From assembly GCA_017617145.1 (NCBI GenBank), contig JAFZWX010000089.1, positions 1 to 12,077 on the forward strand: a stretch of 12,077 nt of DNA, given 5' to 3'. The notes beneath the pieces are model-generated. The model saw nothing but the letters and a program-made list of their open reading frames with translations, had not been told where the DNA came from and ran no database searches. The stretch is from Treponema sp. Its GTDB lineage: Bacteria; Spirochaetota; Spirochaetia; Treponematales; Treponemataceae. A program made the position numbers and the translations under genes. How positions within the stretch are numbered: position 1 is the stretch's first letter; every line of letters starts with the position of its first letter. Positions 6,902 to 12,077 of the stretch are shown here, piece by piece.

Positions 6902-8932
6902 TTATAATAGACTTACTGGATCCACATCATATTCTATATATACATTCTGGTTGTGGGTATAGTCCTGTAAAAGACTACGTGCCATTACCTGTAATGGAAC
7001 TACTGAACTTGATTTTAAAAGAATCTGATACCGCCAGGATGAGTTTATTTTTTCTATTGGGCATTCTGCTGGTCCTATAATTTCTACACCTTTTGCTTTT
7101 TTTTGTTCAAGAATACGTACGGCATCTGCTGCAGTGGCTTCGGCTTCGTTCTTATTATAACTTCTAAATACAAGTCTCAATAAACGTGAATACGGCGGGA
7201 ACTCCATAAACTTACGCTGTTCAAGTTCGTACTCATAAAAATCTTCAACCATATTCTGGCACGCGTATTTTACTGGTTCTAGAGTAGGACTGTAGGTTTG
7301 TACAACAACTTTTCCATCTTTAAAATATCTTCCGGCACGGCCTGCTACCTGGGTTATTAAAGAGAACGTTCTTTCTCCGGCACGGAAATCGGGCATATGA
7401 AGGCCTGCGTCTGCTAAAATAACTCCTACAAGTTCAAGTTTTGGAAAGTTCAGACCTTTTGCAACCATCTGAGTTCCAAGCATAATATCATATTTGCCGT
7501 TTCTAAAATCATCTAAGGTTGTAAGAAGCTGTTCTTTGTTTTTTAGTGCATCGGTATCGAGCCGGACAATTCTTGCATTCGGGAACTTTGCCTTTGTTTC
7601 TGCTTCAATGTATTCAGTACCAAAACCGCTTGAGCCAATATCTACAGAACCACAGGCAGGACAGCTTTGTGGAGGTGTAATTGACCAGCCGCAGTAATGG
7701 CATTTAAGACGATTTTCTGATTTATGGTAGGTGAGTGGAACAGAACAGTTTTTGCACACAAGCTCGTAGCCGCACTGATTGCAGCTGAAAAAGTGTGTAA
7801 AGCCTCGCCTGTTCAAAAATAAAATTGCCTGATGTCCTCTTTCAAGAACACCATGAATTTGTTTTTCAAGCGGCTCAGAGATTGAACCTTCTGTTTTATA
7901 GTTTCGTAAGTTTATGCAAGAAATATGCGGCATTTCTCCACCGGCAAGACGTTTTGTAAGAGTGTGGCGTACAATTGTTCCGGTTTTCATTCCATACCAG
8001 GCTTCGACACTTGGAGTAGCACTACCCATAATTAGCGGGATTTTTAAATTAGAACATCGGTGCATAGCAACCTGACGCGCATGGTATCGAGGATTATTTC
8101 CTGATTTATAGGAGCCGTCGTGTTCTTCGTCAATTATAATAAGACCAAGCTCTGGGACAGGTGCAAATACTGCAGAACGCGCTCCAACAATTACGCGCGC
8201 TTCTTTATGCATAATGCGGTTCCATTCTTTAAGCCGCTGCGAAGGAGTTAGTCCTGAATGAAGTACTGCCGCAGTTTTTCCAAAGCGCTCGGTTACTGCC
8301 TGAACAACCTGTCCGGTAAGCCCTATTTCTGGTACAAGATAAATAACTCCTTTTCCAGACTGGAGCATTTTTTCTGCAAGCGAAAGGAAGACTTCTGTCT
8401 TCCCAGAACCAGTTGGACCATAGATGTAATGGTACAACTTCGCATTGTGGATTGCCGCGTCATTGCGAGCGGAGCGCGGCAATCCATCTTCCAAAATCTC
8501 ATCCACACACTTCTTCTGTTCATCCGAAAGCTCATTTTTAGGTGACTGCGCAATTTCATCTTCAAAACCAAAACCACCCGCAGAACTTTCACGTCTGCCG
8601 CTTGGAATCATAGAAAAAACTGCTTCGCCAAGAGTGCATAAATAATAGCGGCTAATCCAGTTTGCAATTTCTATAAGCTCTTCACCAAAAAGTGGTTCCT
8701 TATCAATAACGCGTCTGATTGGTTTTATTTTTGAAGCGTCAACAGTACATGTTGCTGGTATTTCATTTGTAATTCCAATTATAAAACCTTCTGTTTTTTT
8801 ATTGCCGAACATAATTTCGGCTCGTTTACCAATCATTGGAACAAGCTCTGGTTTTTCGTCGGCTGGAGGAGTGTAGGAATATGTAAAACCCTGATTAATC
8901 GGAAGATTCAGGATTATTTCAAGATAAATCAT
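6902..8932 (-). CDS. priA: Primosomal protein N' (replication restart helicase PriA)
   Basis: PriA recognises stalled forks and reloads the replicative helicase; it is a 3'-5' DNA helicase with a zinc-binding module. The 676-aa protein is complete (E. coli 732). It starts with the DNA-binding MIYLEIILNLP region, then Walker A GPTGSGKT (172-179), DEEH (268-271), GSATPS, and eight zinc cysteines (384, 387, 393, 396, 411, 414, 424, 427) inserted in the helicase core. GTQMVAKGLNFP and QVAGRAGR are motifs V and VI. A strong Shine-Dalgarno (AGGAG at 8937-8941 on this strand) precedes the ATG, which overlaps the upstream glycosylase stop (ATGA). Oddity: residues 150-162, just before Walker A, are encoded by a palindromic repeat (8448-8486) and appear foreign to the family. 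Confidence 0.97.
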   Translation of the reverse strand: MIYLEIILNLPINQGFTYSYTPPADEKPELVPMIGKRAEIMFGNKKTEGFIIGITNEIPATCTVDASKIKPIRRVIDKEPLFGEELIEIANWISRYYLCTLGEAVFSMIPSGRRESSAGGFGFEDEIAQSPKNELSDEQKKCVDEILEDGLPRSARNDAAIHNAKLYHYIYGPTGSGKTEVFLSLAEKMLQSGKGVIYLVPEIGLTGQVVQAVTERFGKTAAVLHSGLTPSQRLKEWNRIMHKEARVIVGARSAVFAPVPELGLIIIDEEHDGSYKSGNNPRYHARQVAMHRCSNLKIPLIMGSATPSVEAWYGMKTGTIVRHTLTKRLAGGEMPHISCINLRNYKTEGSISEPLEKQIHGVLERGHQAILFLNRRGFTHFFSCNQCGYELVCKNCSVPLTYHKSENRLKCHYCGWSITPPQSCPACGSVDIGSSGFGTEYIEAETKAKFPNARIVRLDTDALKNKEQLLTTLDDFRNGKYDIMLGTQMVAKGLNFPKLELVGVILADAGLHMPDFRAGERTFSLITQVAGRAGRYFKDGKVVVQTYSPTLEPVKYACQNMVEDFYEYELEQRKFMEFPPYSRLLRLVFRSYNKNEAEATAADAVRILEQKKAKGVEIIGPAECPIEKINSSWRYQILLKSSSVVPLQVMARSLLQDYTHNQNVYIEYDVDPVSLL
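8448..8486 (-). repeat. Palindromic repeat, family B, in frame inside priA
   Basis: Perfect 12-bp arms (tggattgccgcg 8448-8459, cgcggcaatcca 8475-8486) flank a centre containing tcattgcgagcgg, the same words as in the cdaA-upstream element. The unit is 39 bp, exactly 13 codons. On the minus strand it reads GLPRSARNDAAIH without a stop, in the linker between the N-terminal domain and Walker A of PriA. Confidence 0.85.
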
Positions 8933-9705
8933 TTGCTCCTAATTTCATCAAGCTTTGCTTTGAACTGTTTTAAATCCTGCCAGGCTGGGGCTTTGAGACT
9001 CTGGTCCCGCAAAAGAGCACTTGGATGATAAGTTATCATAAGCGGAATGGCGTTATAATCAAAAATTTGACCTCGAAGTTTATTTAAGGCTTCTTGGGTT
9101 TCTATCATTTTATGGCCTGCAATGCGTCCCATACATAAAATCATTTTTGGTTTTAAAATATGAATCTGTGCCTGTAAAAAAGCAAAACAGGTTGACTGTT
9201 CTTCTGGCTGTGGATCGCGGTTGTTTGGCGGACGGCATTTTACAATATTTGCAATATAACAGTTTTTTGTTCGGTCAAGCCCAATTGCGGCAAGCATTTT
9301 GTCGAGCAATATACCGGCTTTACCTACAAAAGGTCTTCCAGACATATCCTCATCATAGCCGGGCCCTTCACCAATAACAAGTACATCAGGGTTTTCAACA
9401 CCTTCACCTGGAACAACATTGTTGCGTGTACGGGCAAGCTGGCACTTTGTACAGCGGGTTATTTTTGAATATAGGTCAGACAGAGTAAGGCCTTCCGTGG
9501 TGGTTGTGCTGATATTTGTGGTGGTTTTGACAGGCTCAACCACCGCAGACTTTTGCTCAACCACCGCTGTCATTGTCGGGCTAGACCCGACAATCTCATC
9601 TTCAAAAACGACTTCTCCTTTAAAACCTTCCCCAACAAATCCGTTTATATTTGCATCAGCCTTTTTGAGTAAATCATATATCAGTTCTTTATTTTGTTTG
9701 TTCAT
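8929..9705 (-). CDS. Family-4 uracil-DNA glycosylase (Fe-S cluster type)
   Basis: This enzyme removes uracil from DNA to start base excision repair. The catalytic domain (about 73-258) shows the family-4 marks: CTKCQLARTRNNVVPGEG, GEGPGYDEDMSGRPFVGKAG, NIVKCRPPNNRDPQPEE and TYHPSALLR. The four Fe-S cysteines are Cys85, Cys88, Cys157 and Cys173; the 16-residue gap between the last two fits the known family spacing. The N-terminal 20 residues form a probable helix, followed by a linker (about 31-70) largely encoded by palindromic repeats of families A and C (EIVGSSPTMT and AVVEPVKTTT), with a short direct repeat AVVE. Start choice is backed by AGGA (9711-9714) 5 bases upstream. The stop overlaps priA (ATGA). 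The core is intact, so the enzyme should be active despite the odd linker. Confidence 0.93.
   Translation of the reverse strand: MNKQNKELIYDLLKKADANINGFVGEGFKGEVVFEDEIVGSSPTMTAVVEQKSAVVEPVKTTTNISTTTTEGLTLSDLYSKITRCTKCQLARTRNNVVPGEGVENPDVLVIGEGPGYDEDMSGRPFVGKAGILLDKMLAAIGLDRTKNCYIANIVKCRPPNNRDPQPEEQSTCFAFLQAQIHILKPKMILCMGRIAGHKMIETQEALNKLRGQIFDYNAIPLMITYHPSALLRDQSLKAPAWQDLKQFKAKLDEIRSK
9518..9546 (-). repeat. Palindromic repeat, family C, in frame inside uracil-DNA glycosylase gene
   Basis: Arms ggtggtt (9520-9526) and aaccacc (9538-9544) enclose ttgacaggctc. The core GACAGGCTCA and the following ACCGCAGA are shared with the copy at 11462-11485, while the arms differ but stay paired. A partial second piece (gctcaaccaccgc, 9555-9567) follows as a direct repeat. 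Translated on the minus strand it contributes AVVEPVKTT. Confidence 0.72.
9569..9597 (-). repeat. Palindromic repeat, family A, copy 2, in frame inside uracil-DNA glycosylase gene
   Basis: The stem attgtcggg/cccgacaat (9572-9580, 9586-9594) is identical to copy 1; the loop is CTAGA instead of CTTGA. On the minus strand it is read as EIVGSSPTMT (glycosylase residues 37-46) with no stop. Confidence 0.86.
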
Positions 9706-9725
9706 AAAAATCCTTTGTCATTGCG

Positions 9726-9749
9726 CCCTTCGACAAGTTCAGGGACCGC
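9726..9749. repeat. Palindromic repeat, family C, intergenic copy
   Basis: This 24-bp unit begins cccttcgaca and ends cagggaccgc. It differs at two positions (AAGTT versus AGGCT in the centre) from the copy inside the secreted-protein gene at 11462-11485. It lies 20 bases upstream of the glycosylase start codon and directly abuts a family A copy. Confidence 0.75.
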
Positions 9750-9751
9750 AT

Positions 9752-9780
9752 GTCATTATCGGGCTTGACCCGATAATCTC
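9752..9780. repeat. Palindromic repeat, family A, copy 3
   Basis: The stem attatcggg/cccgataat (9755-9763, 9769-9777) encloses CTTGA. Relative to copy 1, a G has become A in the left arm and the paired C has become T in the right arm, so pairing is kept. Confidence 0.88.
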
Positions 9781-9800
9781 ATAACAGATTGCCGTGTCAA
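9773..9800 (-). promoter_or_regulatory. Possible promoter for uracil-DNA glycosylase and priA, built from two repeats
   Basis: On the minus strand a perfect TTGACA (9795-9800) arises in family A copy 4. Sixteen bases downstream lies GATTAT (9773-9778; 4 of 6 to TATAAT) at the edge of copy 3. Transcription would start near 9766 and leave a ~60-base leader. This is a pattern match only; readthrough from thiI is an equally simple explanation. Confidence 0.3.
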
Positions 9801-9813
9801 GCACGGCAATGAC
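9785..9813. repeat. Palindromic repeat, family A, copy 4 (inverted)
   Basis: The stem attgccgtg/cacggcaat (9788-9796, 9802-9810) encloses TCAAG, the complement of the CTTGA loop, so this copy is inverted relative to copy 3. Its arms differ from copy 1 at two positions and both changes are compensated. It ends four bases short of the thiI stop codon. Confidence 0.86.
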
Positions 9814-9817
9814 ACTA

Positions 9818-11008
9818 TTATTTTGATGTCTTCCATTCCTCTGGACTACCAAAAGTCAATTTTACTATTTCCCGTTCGTTATAGGCTTTTTCAATTAAAT
9901 CTTCTACTTCAAGGCTGTTATAAATTTCTTCAGCCTGATCGCATGTACCGCGCAAAACAGGATGACGCGGACTGAATAAAACGCAGCAGTCTTCATAAGG
10001 CAAAATTGAAGTTTCGTAAGTGTCTATTTCTTCGGCAGTGCGAATTATTTCTTCCTTATCCAAACCACAGCAAGGACGCATCATTGGGAATTCCGAAAAA
10101 TGTTCTGTAACAGTCATGTTTTCAATTGTCTGACTTGCAACCTGACCAACACTTTCTCCTGTAATAATACATTTTGCATTGCAGCGTCGGGCAAGCATGT
10201 TTGCAACCTTCATCATACAAACACGTAAAATCAAAGTAGACCACGCTTCAGGAGCCTTTTCTTTAATGCGCATCTGAACATCAGTAAAAGGAATTATATT
10301 TAAATAAGTTTGTATTCCGTAATAAGCAAGCTTCTGTGCAAGAGTAACAACTTTCTGCTTAGCTTCTTCAGAAGTATAAGGGTAAGAATGAAAATAACAG
10401 CATTCAATTTTCATACCGCGGCGAAGCATTCTGTAGCCTGCAACAGGTGAGTCCAATCCACCAGAAAGCAGCAGTAACCCTTTACCACTTGAACCAACAG
10501 GAAGCCCACGACATCCCCTGTTATTATCACAATAAACAAAAACTTTTTCGCGAACTTCAATATAAATCACGCAATCAGGATTATGAACATCAACCTTCAT
10601 AAGGCTTTCAATAGGTCCTGCAACTTCACAAGAAAGCTCATAAGAGTTTAAAGGAAATCCCTTATCGCTTCGGCGCGAATCTATCTTAAAAGTTTTTGCT
10701 CCTGCTTCTGCCTGAGCTTTTGCAACCTTAAAAGCAGTATCACTTATAGCCCCAAGCTCCTTTTCGCAAACCTCACATTTAGCCCAGCCTGTAATACCTA
10801 TTAAATGGTTGAGCATAAATTCTATTTTTGGACCAAGTTCATCAGCCTTTGCATCATCACATTCAATATAAAGACGGCCGGCACGCAAAAGAGAACGGCT
10901 GCCTGTTCCTTCAAGGCATTTAGAAACATTGTGGCGTAAAAGATTTTCGAATTCCTGAATATTTGAACCTTTAAGGGTAAGCTCCCCAAGCTTTGCTAGA
11001 TAAGTCAT
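9818..11008 (-). CDS. thiI: tRNA 4-thiouridine synthase ThiI
   Basis: ThiI adenylates U8 of tRNA and inserts sulfur to form 4-thiouridine; in many bacteria it also supplies sulfur for the thiamine thiazole. The 396-aa protein has an N-terminal ferredoxin-like region (starting KLGELTLKG), a THUMP domain with FKIDSRRSDKGFP (107-119), a PP-loop SGGLDSPVAG (182-191), GESVGQVASQT (284-294), and an acceptor-cysteine segment DCCVLFSPRHP (Cys341/342). It lacks the C-terminal rhodanese domain of the 482-aa E. coli enzyme, resembling the shorter Bacillus type that relies on a partner cysteine desulfurase. No Shine-Dalgarno precedes the ATG; TATACT at 11015-11020 (minus strand) lies so close that the mRNA could be almost leaderless. 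The next gene on this strand starts after a 112-bp gap filled with repeats. Confidence 0.95.
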   Translation of the reverse strand: MTYLAKLGELTLKGSNIQEFENLLRHNVSKCLEGTGSRSLLRAGRLYIECDDAKADELGPKIEFMLNHLIGITGWAKCEVCEKELGAISDTAFKVAKAQAEAGAKTFKIDSRRSDKGFPLNSYELSCEVAGPIESLMKVDVHNPDCVIYIEVREKVFVYCDNNRGCRGLPVGSSGKGLLLLSGGLDSPVAGYRMLRRGMKIECCYFHSYPYTSEEAKQKVVTLAQKLAYYGIQTYLNIIPFTDVQMRIKEKAPEAWSTLILRVCMMKVANMLARRCNAKCIITGESVGQVASQTIENMTVTEHFSEFPMMRPCCGLDKEEIIRTAEEIDTYETSILPYEDCCVLFSPRHPVLRGTCDQAEEIYNSLEVEDLIEKAYNEREIVKLTFGSPEEWKTSK

Positions 11009-11048
11009 ACATAAAGTATAAACTAAAACTCACCGATAATCTATATAC
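11009..11048. promoter_or_regulatory. Compact divergent promoter region
   Basis: Only 40 bases separate the divergent start codons of thiI (11008) and the secreted-protein gene (11049). The stretch is AT-rich. Possible -10 boxes are TATACT on the minus strand (11015-11020) and GATAAT on the plus strand (11035-11040). Neither has a good -35 and neither start has a Shine-Dalgarno, so transcripts may begin at or near the start codons. Confidence 0.35.
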
Positions 11049-11960
11049 ATGAAAAAAGGATTTTTAGTCGTTCTGTTATTTGCATTAATCTGCCCGGTGT
11101 TTTCTCAAAAAATTCCTGAGGTTTTGCAAGGAATATGGGAAGGCAAGGACAGATTTGTTTATTTTGACAATGCTGCAGACGATGAAAATCCTGAGTTTGT
11201 GATTATCTTAAAGGAATATTACGGCTGGTATTACGACAGGGCTGCAGAACCTCTTGAATATAAAGAAGCAGAACCACGTACTCGAAACGCTGCAACACAT
11301 AAAGATCCTGAAGTTATTCCTTTTACAATAAATGAAATTGAAAACATAACAGATGCCTTTCAGCTTTCAATAACTTATTCCAAACATTATTCAAATACAA
11401 CCAGCTTTGCGATTATTAAAGATAAAGTATATTTAAATCCATACACGTTGATTACTGATGACCCTTCGACAGGCTCAGGGACCGCAGAAACTGCAACACT
11501 ATACCGTGGCTACCAATATTCCGACGGATTTATTATGAACAGTCAGCCTGTAGACGAAAACATAAGCCTTTTGATTATGCTTGATGATAAGTTTTACGAT
11601 GTGCGCTACTGGCAGACCGACATGGACTACGAAGCAACAACAGTAACTTTTAAATACAAGGATGATGTTTTTCAGGTTCCAAAGCACCTTTATGCCGAAG
11701 GTACAAATTATTCAAGCGTAAACGGACGCAGCAAAAAAGTGCGCAATACTCAACCGGCGTTCCAGGTGGCAAATCAAAATATAATTTACAACACTGACAA
11801 AACTGTACTCATTTTGAACAGTGAACCATATCTTACAAAACTCACCGACAAAAAGACTTTTGAAGATTTAATGCAGATAATAAAAGAAGCAAATGCCCGT
11901 CGTAAACCGGATCCGGAACCTATTTTTCCGGTACAACTTCCGAGTTTTCCTGGCGAGTAG
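11049..11960 (+). CDS. Secreted protein of unknown function
   Basis: I do not recognise a family. The 303-aa protein starts with a classic signal peptide: MKKG, a hydrophobic core (about 5-18, FLVVLLFALICPVF), then SQ with cleavage probably near residue 19 or 20. No lipobox cysteine is seen, so it is more likely periplasmic than a lipoprotein. The mature part starts with PEVLQGIWEGKDRFVYFD, a 'G-x-W' opening often seen in small beta-barrel/lipocalin-like secreted proteins, and stays beta-strand and aromatic-rich (YYGWYYD, YRGYQYSDGF). The C-terminus is proline-rich. A family C repeat (11462-11485) is translated in frame as PSTGSGTA (139-146). There is no Shine-Dalgarno. Its last 41 bp overlap a convergent gene on the other strand. 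It shares only a 40-bp divergent region with thiI. Confidence 0.8.
   Translation: MKKGFLVVLLFALICPVFSQKIPEVLQGIWEGKDRFVYFDNAADDENPEFVIILKEYYGWYYDRAAEPLEYKEAEPRTRNAATHKDPEVIPFTINEIENITDAFQLSITYSKHYSNTTSFAIIKDKVYLNPYTLITDDPSTGSGTAETATLYRGYQYSDGFIMNSQPVDENISLLIMLDDKFYDVRYWQTDMDYEATTVTFKYKDDVFQVPKHLYAEGTNYSSVNGRSKKVRNTQPAFQVANQNIIYNTDKTVLILNSEPYLTKLTDKKTFEDLMQIIKEANARRKPDPEPIFPVQLPSFPGE
11462..11485 (+). repeat. Palindromic repeat, family C, in frame inside secreted-protein gene
   Basis: This 24-bp unit (cccttcgaca...cagggaccgc) differs at two positions from the intergenic copy at 9726-9749. It is read as PSTGSGTA between two strand-like segments (PYTLITDD and ETATLYRG), where a surface loop is plausible, and keeps the frame open. 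Confidence 0.78.
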
Positions 11961-12077
11961 CGTGAAGAGTTTCGCGTTTTTCTATAACATCTCTTGTTCT
12001 GTGAAGACGTGGTAAATTGTAACGCAAAATCATAAATGGAAGCATTCCCAAAACAAAGTTTACAATACAGGCAGGTA
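11920..12077 (-). CDS. C-terminal end of a probable membrane protein (partial)
   Basis: On the minus strand an open frame enters from the right edge (first full codon at 12075) and runs 51 residues to a TAG stop (11920-11922). It begins with a hydrophobic stretch (CIVNFVLGMLPFMILRY), probably the end of a last membrane helix. A charged tail follows (NLPRLHRTRDVIEKRETLHA and further Glu/Lys-rich residues), likely cytoplasmic by the positive-inside rule. The family cannot be named from this fragment. Its end overlaps the secreted-protein gene tail to tail by 41 bp. The composition contrast between helix and charged tail makes it look like a true gene rather than a shadow frame. Confidence 0.6.
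   Translation of the reverse strand, partial: PACIVNFVLGMLPFMILRYNLPRLHRTRDVIEKRETLHATRQENSEVVPEK

Noticed and set aside
6874..7080. Plus-strand open frame beginning in the hairpin and running into priA
   Set aside because: It mostly mirrors the priA C-terminus; no Shine-Dalgarno and no recognisable protein.
8448..8486. Frameshift or pseudogene in priA at the repeat
   Set aside because: The reading frame continues through the repeat and all helicase and zinc motifs downstream are intact.
9419..9784. Plus-strand open frame opposite the glycosylase N-terminus
   Set aside because: It is open because the repeats lack stops in this frame; the opposite strand has the conserved Fe-S glycosylase.
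9518..9813. CRISPR array
   Set aside because: The repeats are of different families, in mixed orientation, with no regular spacers and no cas genes.

Overview
The window looks like chromosomal DNA from a low-GC spirochaete, most likely a gut or host-associated Treponema. I infer this from AT-rich genes with spirochaete-like protein sequences, the housekeeping gene order, and many small hairpin repeats. No single marker proves the genus. No rRNA, tRNA, CRISPR array, transposase or phage gene is visible, and no stretch over 300 bases lacks a gene.

Layout. Bases 1-59 carry the end of a tiny basic AURKAIP1/COX24-like protein, followed by a strong terminator (90-142). A plus-strand block runs from 184 to 6811: dxs (isoprenoid precursor synthesis), folP (folate), cdaA and ybbR/cdaR (cyclic di-AMP synthesis and its membrane partner), acpS (carrier-protein activation), a DUF2225 zinc-finger-like protein, and truA (tRNA pseudouridine). 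Genes overlap or nearly touch, except at 2831-2947, where an extended -10 promoter and a hairpin repeat precede cdaA. A minus-strand block converges on it: thiI (tRNA 4-thiouridine), a family-4 Fe-S uracil-DNA glycosylase, and priA (replication restart helicase). Glycosylase and priA overlap by ATGA. A 23-bp-arm hairpin lies between the converging blocks. At the right, a secreted protein of unknown function diverges from thiI and runs 41 bp into the end of a convergent membrane-protein gene that continues beyond the window.

The most unusual feature is a set of short palindromic repeats of three kinds. Family A is a 29-bp unit with a 9-bp stem and a CTTGA loop. Family B is the 'cattgcgag...gcaatcca' type. 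Family C has a GACAGGCTCA core. At least nine copies lie here. Some sit in intergenic leaders directly in front of dxs and cdaA or fill the thiI-glycosylase gap. Others are inside reading frames of priA, the uracil-DNA glycosylase and the secreted protein, where they are translated without breaking the frame. Arms differ between copies in a compensated way while loops stay constant, so the hairpin itself seems to be maintained. This resembles the Rickettsia palindromic elements that insert in genes, but no mobilising enzyme is present in the window.

Functionally the genes are core housekeeping: precursor and cofactor synthesis, second-messenger signalling, tRNA modification, and DNA repair and restart. 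No accessory defence or metabolic island is visible.
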